Assembly: GCF_051465645.1 (NCBI RefSeq)
Contig: NZ_CP195790.1
Span: 1,116,001-1,180,000 of the forward strand
Direction: 5' to 3'
DNA length: 64,000 nucleotides
Source: Planctomicrobium sp051465645
Lineage (GTDB): Bacteria > Planctomycetota > Planctomycetia > Planctomycetales > Planctomycetaceae
Shown here: piece by piece, positions 26,742-35,481 of the stretch
Position numbering within the stretch: position 1 is the stretch's first letter
Layout: every line of letters starts with the position of its first letter
Position numbers and translations under genes: made by a program
Notes under the pieces: generated by a model
What the model saw: only the letters and a program-made list of their open reading frames with translations
Told to the model about the DNA's origin: nothing
Database searches by the model: none

Positions 26742-27655
26742 TCCCTCCGGAATTTCGTGAACTGCGCCTCCCGAAACATGGTGCCGGCCGAATTGGTGGT
26801 GCACGTGTGGAACTGGTGCGTCTTCGTGAGGAGACGCATATGGGGGGCTGCTATCAGCAAATTCCGTTGCGGATCATGCCCCCGTTTGCCTTCGACTCTG
26901 AGCAGGCGTCGCTGCTGTATTTCATCAACCTGACTGCCGGCCTCATGGACGGCGACGGTCATCTGATCGAGATCACTGCGCGCGAGGGAACCCAGACTGT
27001 CGCGACCGGTCAATCGGCCACGCGGGTCCACCCTGCGCTGACCAGTTTTGCGACACAACAATTTAAGGTCGAGGTCGAAAACGACGCCTGTTTGGTTGTG
27101 CTGCCAGGTCCCCTGATTCCGTTTCAGGGATGTCGCTACTTCCAGCGTGGACGTGCTGAACTGGCTCCGCGCGCTCGCATGCTCTGGGGGGATATTTGGC
27201 TCGCTGGCCGCTACGACCGAGGCAAACTGTCCGAGCGATTCCAGTTCAAACGGATTGTGCAGGACTTCGAGGTACGCCGCGCAGGACAATTGATCTACCG
27301 AGATCGATTCGATTGGCAGGGACCCTGGGGGAAAGAACAAGTCGACTGGTACTTTGGTGGTGAACTCGCCTCGGGGAGTTTATTCGTCGCTGGACCGCTG
27401 CCCGAAGAACTTCCGCCCCCGCCAGCAGGTGTGCGCCGTGCGGTGTTCCGACTTGATAATGGGGAAAGCTGTGTGCGTTGGTGCGGCCACCCGACTCAAG
27501 TGACTGCGGATCTCGTGATCACGACTCTCACTCTAGCCGCTCAATGGAGCGATAAGCCCGGCACGCCTCCGTGGCTGCTTGCTTCCAGCGATCTGGCTCC
27601 GAACCACTGGTTCTCGACACCAGTGGATCATCTTCGGGCAAAGAGCGAAAGTTGA
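26699..27655 (+). CDS. ureD: Urease accessory protein UreD (UreH)
   Basis: The start is GTG at 26699, set by a strong GGAGGT inside the end of ureG; the two genes overlap by 43 bases, so translation is probably coupled. The 318-residue product holds the UreD features YFINLTAGLMDGDGH, TQTVATGQSATRVH, VVLPGPLIPFQGCRYFQRG and WLAGRYDRGKLSERF. UreD binds apo-urease and recruits UreF and UreG. This is the last gene of the island; the stop at 27655 faces the porin gene ending at 27698. Confidence 0.95.
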   Translation: MGARATLITHKDLVIPPEFRELRLPKHGAGRIGGARVELVRLREETHMGGCYQQIPLRIMPPFAFDSEQASLLYFINLTAGLMDGDGHLIEITAREGTQTVATGQSATRVHPALTSFATQQFKVEVENDACLVVLPGPLIPFQGCRYFQRGRAELAPRARMLWGDIWLAGRYDRGKLSERFQFKRIVQDFEVRRAGQLIYRDRFDWQGPWGKEQVDWYFGGELASGSLFVAGPLPEELPPPPAGVRRAVFRLDNGESCVRWCGHPTQVTADLVITTLTLAAQWSDKPGTPPWLLASSDLAPNHWFSTPVDHLRAKSES

Positions 27656-27697
27656 GAGCCGTCACATCATTATTGGTGAGCGTCCAATGCAGGGACT

Positions 27698-29053
27698 TCA
27701 GAACTTGACCAGCGCACTGACAACTCCGGTCAGCTGATTTCTATCAGTAGGGGTTCCGCCCCCGCCATAGACAGGCATGCCGGCGAAGTCTCCACGAATC
27801 TCCGGACGGATTTCCAGAAATTTGTTGGGGTGCCAGTTCAGGCCCAGCGTCACTTCAGAGTAGTCTGTGTCGAATCCGGTACGGGTTCCGCCATTGTCGC
27901 GAAACCATTCAGCTCGCCCCAGGAGGTCCCAGGTTTCATTCAGGTGCAGAATGCCGATGTTGTTCAAGCCATACCAGGAACCGGTGCCGACAGGTGTGTT
28001 CGCATCCCAGCCCATATTGGACTGAATAACTTGCGTAAACCTGCTATTCCAGTTCTGCTGCACGCGAAGCTCCACAATCGTGTTGAAGTCGCCAGCCATT
28101 CCGGGGGCTGCAAAGATTGCGTTCGGTCCGGCGTAAACAGAGGCTGTGAGCCGAGTCTTGTGTTCTGGCTGCACCCAATAGTTGATCTGGCCAATGTAGC
28201 AGATTGAATTCTCGCTACGTTTTTCGAAAAATGTGTTGGCGCCCAGAGTGACTCCACTCCAGACATCCAGCTGATCATTGACGACCAACTGAGCCAGCGC
28301 TCCGGTGAACGCACCGTCCTGGGAGTAGAAGAACTGATAGTCGCTGGAATAAAATGGCCGATAAGGGGCCAGGAAGCCATTGTATCCGATGATCGTGTTC
28401 ATACGGCCGACTTGGATGTTCACGCCTCCCTCAGTGAGGATTGGCAGGTGGGCCGACACGAAGAGATCACGAAAGTCGTGGCTGAAGCGTGGGTTGTCTG
28501 GCGAGTCGTCAATACCGCCGCCGGGCTGGCCAAGGGCGGCATCGGCTCCAGCAAAATAGCGAATATTAAAACCTAGGTCGAACTCATCCTGATCAAGCGG
28601 TTTCTGTACGACCAGACCAATCTGATTCAGCAGGAATTCGTTGCCGAAGCGATTCTGCCGCGGTTGCACCGATAAGGGGCCGGAACCGCTGGAAGAGCCT
28701 GTATAGCCCCCTTCAATCCACCCAAATGCCCTGATGCCGCTGTCTCCGAACAACTCCGCGAGGCCAAGGTCTTTCATGAGAAAGCCGACGTCCGAGACGG
28801 GAGTCGGTCCCAGTCTGGGAGCAGTGTCCGGTAAGTCTTCGAAAGTCTCCGCGATTTCGCTCGGAAGTGACTCTGGGCTCAAACCAAAGTTACGGGATAC
28901 CGATTGAGTTGCGGCGCTGCGAGACGGATCCATCGCAAACTCATACGGGGATTGCGGTATCGCGAAATACTCGGAATTCCCTTGAGCTTGGACTGCCGCA
29001 ACTCCCCAAAGTGCTATCCCGATAACACAACTCGAACGGAATGCAGCCGTCAT
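27698..29053 (-). CDS. BBP2-type outer-membrane beta-barrel porin
   Basis: ATG 29053 is chosen because AAGGAG precedes it at 6 bases and a signal peptide begins there (SSCVIGIALWGVAAVQAQG). The 451-residue product is rich in alternating polar/hydrophobic strands with Gly, Asn, Trp and Tyr, and ends in a strand ending with Phe (TGVVSALVKF), the usual barrel terminus. Segments such as FGWIEGGYTG, GRMNTIIGYNGFLAP and EVTLGLNWHPNKFLEIRPEIR fit the putative beta-barrel porin-2 family. It is the first gene after the urease island, convergent with it. It might let urea or other small solutes cross the outer membrane. Position is the only reason to say so. Confidence 0.85.
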   Translation of the reverse strand: MTAAFRSSCVIGIALWGVAAVQAQGNSEYFAIPQSPYEFAMDPSRSAATQSVSRNFGLSPESLPSEIAETFEDLPDTAPRLGPTPVSDVGFLMKDLGLAELFGDSGIRAFGWIEGGYTGSSSGSGPLSVQPRQNRFGNEFLLNQIGLVVQKPLDQDEFDLGFNIRYFAGADAALGQPGGGIDDSPDNPRFSHDFRDLFVSAHLPILTEGGVNIQVGRMNTIIGYNGFLAPYRPFYSSDYQFFYSQDGAFTGALAQLVVNDQLDVWSGVTLGANTFFEKRSENSICYIGQINYWVQPEHKTRLTASVYAGPNAIFAAPGMAGDFNTIVELRVQQNWNSRFTQVIQSNMGWDANTPVGTGSWYGLNNIGILHLNETWDLLGRAEWFRDNGGTRTGFDTDYSEVTLGLNWHPNKFLEIRPEIRGDFAGMPVYGGGGTPTDRNQLTGVVSALVKF

Positions 29054-29355
29054 CACAAACTCCTTGAATGTCATCGCACGATGGAGAATCCATTCACCGA
29101 TCACGTCGAATGGCATCGCACGAGAGGACGCATCGTCGGTTCGCTATACGTCTCGACGAAGTGGAGCTTCCTACTTAATGGTGATTATAGTTGTACCACC
29201 TTTGGTAGTTACTAAGGGTTCCCCCGGATCGATTTTGCTATGTGGGCTGGCTTTATCGCCCTTCAAATGCCTCGCCACCGATCGTTTTTCGCTGTTCGAT
29301 TAGAAGACTGCCGGAAGCAGAGGTGAATGCCATCGGTCTGAGATTGTGACCGGAA
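29054..29355. promoter_or_regulatory. Promoter region of the BBP2 porin, with a short inverted repeat
   Basis: The 302 bases hold no gene. A short inverted repeat TACCA-CCTT-TGGTA at 29194-29207 with matching AT-rich flanks lies about 140 bases upstream of the porin ATG and could be an operator. The arms are only 5 bp, so it may be chance. Confidence 0.3.
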
Positions 29356-30993
29356 TCAGAAATACAATTGGCAGCGCATCCAGCACATATCGACAGACTG
29401 ATGGTATTCACCCTGACTGAATTGCACGGGGTCTCCGAACTCTCCGTGTAGCCAGAAAGTGTAGAACTTCAAATAGTCGTTCCAGTACCAATTCAGGCCC
29501 AGCTCCGTGGTGGTTGCCGAATTCGACCACTGGGTGGGATCGGCCAATCCCGCGTCGAAGATCTCGCGGCCCACTCGCAATTGGCTAACTCTAGCAACCG
29601 CTTCCCACGCGCCCGGGCCTTTTCTCTCATCTTTCTTCAGGGGAAGGAATGGCCGCAAGGGCTTAACGCGTGTTCGCCTTTCGATTTTCTCCCCGGTGAG
29701 GAAGTAGCCTCCGCTGACATAGTATCCGGAAAAAGGGACCTCAACCGATGGATTTGCGCCCAAGGCGTATCCTCCGTGACCGTATTGCCATTCACTGATC
29801 AACGACAGGCTGTTGTAAAAGTAAGCCATGTGGACAGTGCCTAGCAGGCGCTCGCCCTGCTCGGACACCCCTGGATTCAGCACGAGAAAAGGTGTCGTGG
29901 CCGTCGAGGGGGTATTGCTGTCAGGAGAACCGGCACCGATCCGAAATGTCGTCGGAACTGGCGCCTGTCCTTGATTCCCATAAGCGACTGACGTGCCGAT
30001 GTTCAGAAATTTAATCCTGGGAAACATCTCCGATTCCTGAAACGGTCGCAAATTGAGATATGCAACCAGATCGACACCGTTGTTCAAACTTTCAAATGAG
30101 TTTCGTGATCCGTTAAAAGCCCCCACCGCATAGTCGAGCTTCTTATCGAGTAGATATCCCCACGCCATGGCCCCGATTTGGCGATTCAGGCTGAGATTCG
30201 TCGTGAACAGCGAACGCTCGGGAGTCAATAACCAGTAATTCGAGACAGCATATTGATCATAATTGAAGGGGGTGAAGAAGCGGCCAATCCGGACTTCCAG
30301 AGCATCGCTAAAATGGAAGTTCAGGTAGGCATTCAGCAGGTTGATATTATTCACCCCTCGGTTGATCGCGAGCTCGTATTCGAGATTTTTCGTGATGTTG
30401 CCGTTAAAAAAGATTCGTTGCCGAGGCAGAAAGAATCCGTCGTTCGACGGATCGTTTCTGTTGGGTTGCCAGACTCGGGCTTCGATCTGGGATTCATAAT
30501 GAATGTTAAGTGAAAACTGCTTGTCCCGCGTCTTAAGCTGAAAGCCGGGACCGAAACGGACGTCCACTCCATAATTATCGACGCTCGGAACATTCGAGTT
30601 GGGGTAACCTGGCGCCGGCGTGAAGGGATCAAACATTCCCTCCGTATAATCCGGAACAGGTGAACTCTGGTCACCCGTCGAAATGGCGTTCTGAAACGGA
30701 AGCTGGCCGTCTTCAAATCTTGCATCGCCAGAGAATGTCCGCTCGAGCAGTTGTGACTGCGCTTCTAACTCTCGATTTGTCTGTTCTAGACGTTCGGTAA
30801 GTTCAAAGTTCTTTTCCTCCAATGCCCTCAACCGTTCCACAATCGCGTCGGGTTCCAAGACGAGGACCGACTCCGGTGGCAGGGGCGGAGGTACTTGCGC
30901 CCAGATGCTCGGGCAGAAGGCAATCAGGATTGCCGCTGCGCATACGACAAAAAAACTCAAACGCGAAAGGGATAAATGTGAGGAAATCAGCAT
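29356..30993 (-). CDS. Phosphate-selective porin O/P family outer-membrane protein
   Basis: The ATG at 30993 has AAAGGAG 5 bases before it and leads into a signal peptide (LSRLSFFVVCAAAILIAF ... SIWAQ). After cleavage comes a coiled-coil (about 50-80: ERLRALEEKNFELTERLEQ and on), which can trimerise the porin and span the periplasm. The rest is a beta barrel with family motifs: FNGNITKNLEYELAINRG, EVRIGRFFTPFNYDQY and PERSLFTTN, ending WMRCQLYF with terminal Phe. Such porins pass phosphate or other anions. The long frame continues 91 codons upstream without features. 545 residues in all; transcribed away from the decayed IS. Confidence 0.88.
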   Translation of the reverse strand: MLISSHLSLSRLSFFVVCAAAILIAFCPSIWAQVPPPLPPESVLVLEPDAIVERLRALEEKNFELTERLEQTNRELEAQSQLLERTFSGDARFEDGQLPFQNAISTGDQSSPVPDYTEGMFDPFTPAPGYPNSNVPSVDNYGVDVRFGPGFQLKTRDKQFSLNIHYESQIEARVWQPNRNDPSNDGFFLPRQRIFFNGNITKNLEYELAINRGVNNINLLNAYLNFHFSDALEVRIGRFFTPFNYDQYAVSNYWLLTPERSLFTTNLSLNRQIGAMAWGYLLDKKLDYAVGAFNGSRNSFESLNNGVDLVAYLNLRPFQESEMFPRIKFLNIGTSVAYGNQGQAPVPTTFRIGAGSPDSNTPSTATTPFLVLNPGVSEQGERLLGTVHMAYFYNSLSLISEWQYGHGGYALGANPSVEVPFSGYYVSGGYFLTGEKIERRTRVKPLRPFLPLKKDERKGPGAWEAVARVSQLRVGREIFDAGLADPTQWSNSATTTELGLNWYWNDYLKFYTFWLHGEFGDPVQFSQGEYHQSVDMCWMRCQLYF

Positions 30994-31526
30994 CTGGCTC
31001 CTTTCACGCATTGAAGATTTCGAAAGTTTCCAATCAGACAACAAAATCGGCAGCAATGAAAAAGGGAGCAGGCGTCTCTCTTCAGCTAAGCCGTCAGACA
31101 TGTCATGAGACCTACAAGACTCAGACCGGTTTTCAATCTGATGTCCTATGAAGCTGGCAACTATCGGGAATGCAGAGATGTCCACGTTTGCGAACGGGTG
31201 ATTACACGAAATCACCTTCGACCGGGTGGTCATTCGCACGGGATTGGACTCGCAACGGAGAGACATGTATTAATGGGAGGGATGAGGCTTTTATCGACGG
31301 ACGAAAAACCAGTCAAGGTCAGCCTAAGGCACATACAGGGTCTTGTCGGTTGGCAATTGGCGTTGGTACGTAGAATGGGTGAGCTTCATGGAGATCCAAT
31401 GTTGTTTCACGGCGGTTAATTCATGGCTTCTGCCTGCGGCGGGAGCTTGCTGGCGTAGTTCTCGCCCATTTTCCAATTGAACAGGGCCTACTTCTACCTC
31501 GCCGTAACGGACGAAGTCATTCTCTT
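30994..31526. other. Intergenic region upstream of porin O/P
   Basis: About 530 bases. The half next to 30993 should hold the porin promoter. A minus-strand frame from about 31530 down to 31324 has protein-like wording (YGEVEVGPVQLENGRELRQQ) but no start before the IS and no family I recognise, so it may be the tail of a gene cut by the IS at 31527. Confidence 0.4.
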
Positions 31527-32407
31527 TTGCCTTGTTGAAAAGTGTTCTTGAAGTTCGAATTCTGATGCACTCAAAGTCTGTCATGAGCCAATCGTCACGG
31601 ACGAACATTCTGCTGGAAGTCACTTCCCTCTCGCTGCGGATCGCTCGGAAGTATGTGGCTCCTTATTCGCATCGAAACGGTCCTCAGAAGTTCACGCAGG
31701 AACAACTCCTGACCTGCCTCATTCTGCGGGCCTATCTCAAAGCCACCGACCGGGGCCTGATTGAATTTCTGGAAGTCTCGGATGCGGTCCGCCAGAGAAT
31801 GGGGCTGACTTCTGTCCCACATGATTCGACACTGAAGAAGTTTGCTGACCGTTCCAGCGTGCTCGACATCGTCGATGTGATGCTCCATGAACTGGTCCAG
31901 AAATTTGCTCTGGATGCCGAGGAAGCGGCCATCGATTCAACCGGGATGGAGACCACTTCTGCCAGTGCTCATTTCCAGTGGACTGGCAGTCAGTTGGGGG
32001 CCATGCAATGACAAGACCGAAGTCCCAGAAGTCCTGGCCAAAGCGGCAACCAGTTCGCACCCCAAGCGGCTCTTTGCCGATGCCGGTTATGACGCCGAAT
32101 GGGTCCATCGGTTTTGCCGAGAGGACTGGCAGGTGGACAGTGTGATCAACCCTGCTGTGCGTCGCACGGACGGGGGGCTGAATCGGACCTATCGATCAGA
32201 AATGACAGCAGACACACTCAAAGACAAAGGTTATGGACGAAGATGGTTAGTCGAGACGTACATGAGTGGCCTCAAACGGACGACGGGAGCAGCACTCTCG
32301 GCCCGCAATGAGCGCAGCCTGTTCGTCGAAGCGGCCCTCCGAGTGCTGGCATACGCCCTGCGGCGTTAGGTCAATTCCAACAAAACAACGGCCTTTCAAC
32401 AGAGCAA
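31527..32407 (+). mobile_element. Decayed IS5-type insertion sequence
   Basis: The ends are imperfect inverted repeats about 36 bases long: TTGC-N2-TGTTGAAA-...-GTT-N-GAATT at 31527-31561 matches the reverse complement of 32371-32407 at the same spacing. Between them lies one transposase in two frames. No clear target duplication remains. It abuts the 5' end of the arsenate-reductase pseudogene, whose start codon is missing, so the insertion may have caused that loss. Confidence 0.65.
31565..32369 (+). pseudogene. IS5-type DDE transposase, pseudogene
   Basis: The N-terminal part (from ATG 31565) reads a transposase to DAEEAAIDSTGMETTSASAHFQ, where the first catalytic Asp lies in AIDSTG. The frame then runs into a stop near 32011. 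The next frame picks up at about VSWGPCNDKTEVPEVLAKA and reads FADAGYDAEWVHRFC (second catalytic block), then RWLVETYMSGLKRTTGAAL (third) to a stop at 32369. About 20 residues between the parts are missing, so a small deletion with a frameshift near 31980-32015 broke the gene. Non-functional. Confidence 0.82.
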
Positions 32408-32794
32408 GACGAATTCTGTTTGTCTGCGTGGAAAATTCCAATCGCAGCCAGATGGCGGAAGCCTTCGCCTAAGTTCACTGAGCCTGTCGAATTGAGGCCC
32501 ACAGTGCCGGTTCTCGCCCCTGAGGACGAGCGCCCCCCCAAGGCCATCGCAGCCATGCAGGAAATCGGGTGCGACCTGACCACACATCTGTCGAAGGGCT
32601 TGCAAGAGTTCAATGACACCAAAGTGGACGTTGCCATTACGATGGGTTGTGGCGATGAATGCCCGCTGGTCCATGCCCAAAGCCGAGTGGACTGGCAGAT
32701 TCTTGCCCCCAGCGACATGACACCTGACGAATTCCGGGCCGTTCGCAACTTGATCAAAGAGAAAATCAAGAACCTGATCGTCGATTTTCAATAA
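32408..32794 (+). pseudogene. Arsenate reductase / low-molecular-weight phosphatase-like (ArsC type), pseudogene
   Basis: The conserved active-site start RILFVCVENSNRSQMAEAFA is read directly after the IS end, without a start codon. The same frame then hits TAA at 32470, TGA at 32479 and TGA at 32521, while still spelling IEAHSAGSRP between them. A tract of seven C at 32533-32539 shifts the frame by one, and the rest is intact in the new frame: KAIAAMQEIG, TMGCGDECPLVHAQ, DWQILAP, MTPDEFRAVRNLI to a TAA at 32792-32794. Family members remove phosphate from tyrosine or reduce arsenate. No other ars genes are present, so the trait is lost here. Confidence 0.85.
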
Positions 32795-32894
32795 AGCGAT
32801 CAGGTCAGTCTAACAAGGTTTCGATGCAATGAATCTATTGTCGTCCCAGTTCCATCATCAGACGAATCAGTACACCAGTACGGAAACATGTGAT

Positions 32895-34286
32895 TCAGTG
32901 GCCCCCTGAAGCCAAGTCATCAGGATCATTCCCTGTCGAGCCAGTTGAGTCCGGTGCCCTCTGATCATACAAGCGGTGAATCGTCCATTGGAAAGCCAAT
33001 CCTCCCATGATGAAACCTAATCCGATTCCCCAAATATGAGGGTCCACCCAAAACGCCAGCGACAAGCAGGTGATGAGTCCGAGCCACGGAATGGCTTTCG
33101 GATAGAATCGTTCGGTTTCGTTCAAGCGAATGGCGGCAAGGTTCGTCAGTGCATAGTACACGAGTACAGTAAAGGCACTGAACGACCACGTTGTCTTCAC
33201 ATTCCCGATGAGCGTCAGCGTGGCAATCAAAAGCCCGACTCCGATCACGGCAGCAGTCGGGGTTGAATTCGACTCACTGATCCTGGCGAAGATACTCGGC
33301 ATGTCTCCACGCCGCCCCATTGCCATTAGGATACGCGAGAGTCCCAAGATCAAATTCAAGAGCACCCCCAGCATCGCCGTCATCGCACCAATGGCAATGA
33401 TCTGGGGGATTATCGGGATACCAAACAGGTGAGCAACAACTTCCAGTGGTGCCGCCTGCCGAAAGGTCGCTGCCGCCATCGTCTCTGATCCTCCGGCAGC
33501 AACTCCGACCAGTCCCACAGCGATGTATAATAATGAGGACACAACCAGCGTAACGACGATCGCCTTGGGAATTGTTGTCTTGGGATCAATGACCTCTTCA
33601 CCTAACGTGGCGATTCTGCCGTAACCGGTGAATGCCACAAACATCAAGGCACACGCTTCAAGAAATCCGCTCACTGGAGAGCGAAAATGCCCGGGCACAA
33701 AGAACGGATCCAAGTTGAGTTCAGCATTTCGCCATGCAGTTGGAAGCCCCGCTACCAAAAAGGAGACGAGAGAGATCAACGTCACCGAAACGATGGCGAT
33801 ATTCGTGCGGTTGGATTGCTGAATGCCAGTCAAAACGAGCGTGGTCATCACGACAACAATCGCGATAGCGAGCGGTATCGTCCAGATTGCCTGTGTTGTC
33901 CAGAACAGGTTGACGGCATACCCGGCCAATCCCAGGGCTGCGGTCGCCGCCGAAGCACTTTTGGCACACAGAAACATCCAGCCTGCTGTGAATCCGAGCG
34001 ACGGATGCAGCCATCGATAACCATATTCGTAAGTTCCGCCGCTAACGGGATGATTGGCCGCAAGTTGAGCACTGCTCAAGCCGTTGAAAGTCGCTACAAA
34101 TCCAGCAACCACGATCGCCAACACGACTGAAGGTCCGGTGACTCCGGCGGCAATCCCGATACTGACAAAGACACCGGTGCCGACGATGGCCCCGAGCCCC
34201 ATCATCATCGCTCCGAAGACTCCAATCTCTCGTCGTAGTTTTGAGCGCATCGGCTCCGATTTGTGTTCTTTGTCTATTTGGGTCAT
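32895..34286 (-). CDS. APC-superfamily amino-acid permease
   Basis: The 463-residue protein has about 12 membrane helices and the family signature in helix 1, GLGAIVGTGVFVSIGIAAG. The Pro-Val-Ser-Gly-Gly-Thr-Tyr-Glu-Tyr segment after helix 2 and FTGYGRIATLGEEVIDPKTTIPKAI around helix 6 are typical of the amino acid/polyamine/cation group. It exchanges or imports an amino acid or polyamine across the inner membrane; the substrate cannot be read. The gene lies 31 bases downstream of the acetyltransferase gene on the same strand, and the two probably share a transcript. Confidence 0.92.
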   Translation of the reverse strand: MTQIDKEHKSEPMRSKLRREIGVFGAMMMGLGAIVGTGVFVSIGIAAGVTGPSVVLAIVVAGFVATFNGLSSAQLAANHPVSGGTYEYGYRWLHPSLGFTAGWMFLCAKSASAATAALGLAGYAVNLFWTTQAIWTIPLAIAIVVVMTTLVLTGIQQSNRTNIAIVSVTLISLVSFLVAGLPTAWRNAELNLDPFFVPGHFRSPVSGFLEACALMFVAFTGYGRIATLGEEVIDPKTTIPKAIVVTLVVSSLLYIAVGLVGVAAGGSETMAAATFRQAAPLEVVAHLFGIPIIPQIIAIGAMTAMLGVLLNLILGLSRILMAMGRRGDMPSIFARISESNSTPTAAVIGVGLLIATLTLIGNVKTTWSFSAFTVLVYYALTNLAAIRLNETERFYPKAIPWLGLITCLSLAFWVDPHIWGIGLGFIMGGLAFQWTIHRLYDQRAPDSTGSTGNDPDDLASGGH

Positions 34287-34317
34287 GAATCATTCAGATC
34301 AAGAGTGGTGATAAAAT

Positions 34318-34854
34318 TTACTTCAGTGCCATAAACGGCGGCGAGAACTCCACTCGTCCCACAACCTTCCTCATGGCATTCTCCACGAGTTCCATTGCCA
34401 TCCAGGCGTCTCCGCCGCCAAAGGGAGATTCGATCTGCTGAGCGAGTTTTGCAGAGAAAGCAAACTGGCCGTAGAACTCAGGATGACCGAGAACCAACAC
34501 GATCCGGTGTCCCAGCTTCTCACACCGGCGGAGTCCAGCATAGAGCAACCGAGTACCAATTCCTCTTCGCTGAAAATCTGGATGAACAGCCATTGGAGCC
34601 AATGACAGGGCTTCCACGGTCCTATCTTCAGTCACAATCGAAACTCGGCTGAACAGAATATGCCCGATGATCGGTCCATCGCTTGTGACAACCGTTGAAA
34701 CTTCCGAATAATCATCATCTCGCAAAGCATCCACCAAGTCCGCTTCCACACTACCTGCGAAGGCTTCCGCGCGGAGTCTCCGGATTGCTTCTCGATCCTC
34801 TGGCAATTTTACCAGGATCGCAAACTCAACTTCGTCCAAATAATCCTGTGCCAT
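34318..34854 (-). CDS. GNAT-family N-acetyltransferase (YhbS-like)
   Basis: The 178-residue protein has the acetyl-CoA loop QRRGIGTRL after the strand LAPMAVHPDF, followed by a helix (LLYAGLRRCEKLG) and VLVLGHPEFYGQFAF, a sequence shared with the YhbS branch of GNAT. The product would move an acetyl group from acetyl-CoA to a small amine or protein N-terminus. It is the first gene of a likely two-gene unit with the APC permease. Substrate unknown. Confidence 0.88.
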   Translation of the reverse strand: MAQDYLDEVEFAILVKLPEDREAIRRLRAEAFAGSVEADLVDALRDDDYSEVSTVVTSDGPIIGHILFSRVSIVTEDRTVEALSLAPMAVHPDFQRRGIGTRLLYAGLRRCEKLGHRIVLVLGHPEFYGQFAFSAKLAQQIESPFGGGDAWMAMELVENAMRKVVGRVEFSPPFMALK

Positions 34855-35021
34855 TTCGGTCCAATTGTCTCCTACGGCTTTTCACTGAAGCACAGCATCG
34901 GCTTTTTCGGAACGATTGATTCTCCAAAGATTCCCGGCTGCCGACAGTCGAACCCACAGTCACAGCACGAGCAGATTCAGATTGCGATCCAGTTGCTGAA
35001 GCCCCAAAATCAGGCCATCAA

Positions 35022-35159
35022 TCACCGCATTCCCGTATCCTCGAAGTGCCGTGCTCGCAGGATTCGGTTCTCTTCCTTCAGGAACTGGATGTACTTCGCC
35101 TGTTCGTTGTTGGCGGCTGAGGCGATCAGGGCCAGCAAGGGGTGAAAAATGGCGTTCAT
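35022..35159 (-). pseudogene. N-terminal remnant of an integrase-core (rve) transposase
   Basis: A 45-codon frame reads HPLLALIASAANNEQAKYIQ, then FLKEENRILRAR. This matches the start of a common planctomycete integrase-core transposase in which LPA or LPK and the DDE domain follow. Here the frame changes and stops after 45 codons with no catalytic domain in any frame, so only the scrap is left. Confidence 0.65.
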
Positions 35160-35174
35160 TGGGATATTGTCGGA

Positions 35175-35202
35175 ATGTGTAATATGGAAACGAATTACAC
35201 AT
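35175..35202. repeat. 9-bp inverted repeat upstream of the integrase scrap
   Basis: ATGTGTAAT at 35175-35183 and ATTACACAT at 35194-35202 are perfect complements around a 10-base centre. It lies 16 bases before the start of the transposase scrap and could be an old element end or an operator. Confidence 0.4.
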
Positions 35203-35339
35203 TGGATTTACCCCGCTATGGCACCCCGGTAGAGCGGGAAATCAGGACTTCTTGGGTGACTGCAGAGGTCCCTTTTCAGGTACTGATACAGGCCGAACAA
35301 GTCGACTGATCGGTCATGGATTGAGAAGGTTTAGATGCC

Positions 35340-35364
35340 AATCAATCAATCAATCAATCAATCA
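35340..35364. repeat. Tetranucleotide microsatellite, (AATC)6
   Basis: Six perfect copies of AATC followed by A. It lies about 120 bases downstream of dnaE2, outside any gene. Such short repeats change length by slippage; no phase-variable gene is attached here. Confidence 0.9.
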
Positions 35365-35481
35365 GAGTGACGATGAGACGACGGAGCCGATGGGAGGATA
35401 TTATCTTGCACGAGACGGTTGCGTTGGCCTCTGTTTCAGAGCTCCTTGAAGAGATCGATATTCGATGCGGATGCCTGCTCT

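Larger units (their letters stand above)
35160..35481. other. Region with an inverted repeat and a tetranucleotide repeat
   Basis: The 322 bases between the integrase scrap and the end of dnaE2 hold no gene. They contain the palindrome at 35175-35202 and the AATC repeat at 35340-35364, both listed on their own. Confidence 0.55.

Noticed and set aside
26387..27340. Minus-strand frame of 317 codons across ureG and ureD
   Set aside because: It is antisense to two certain genes and shows no family; it exists because of the codon bias of the real frames.
35340..35364. AATC repeat considered as a CRISPR-like or phase-variation tract
   Set aside because: No spacers and no repeat of CRISPR length; not inside or directly upstream of a gene start.
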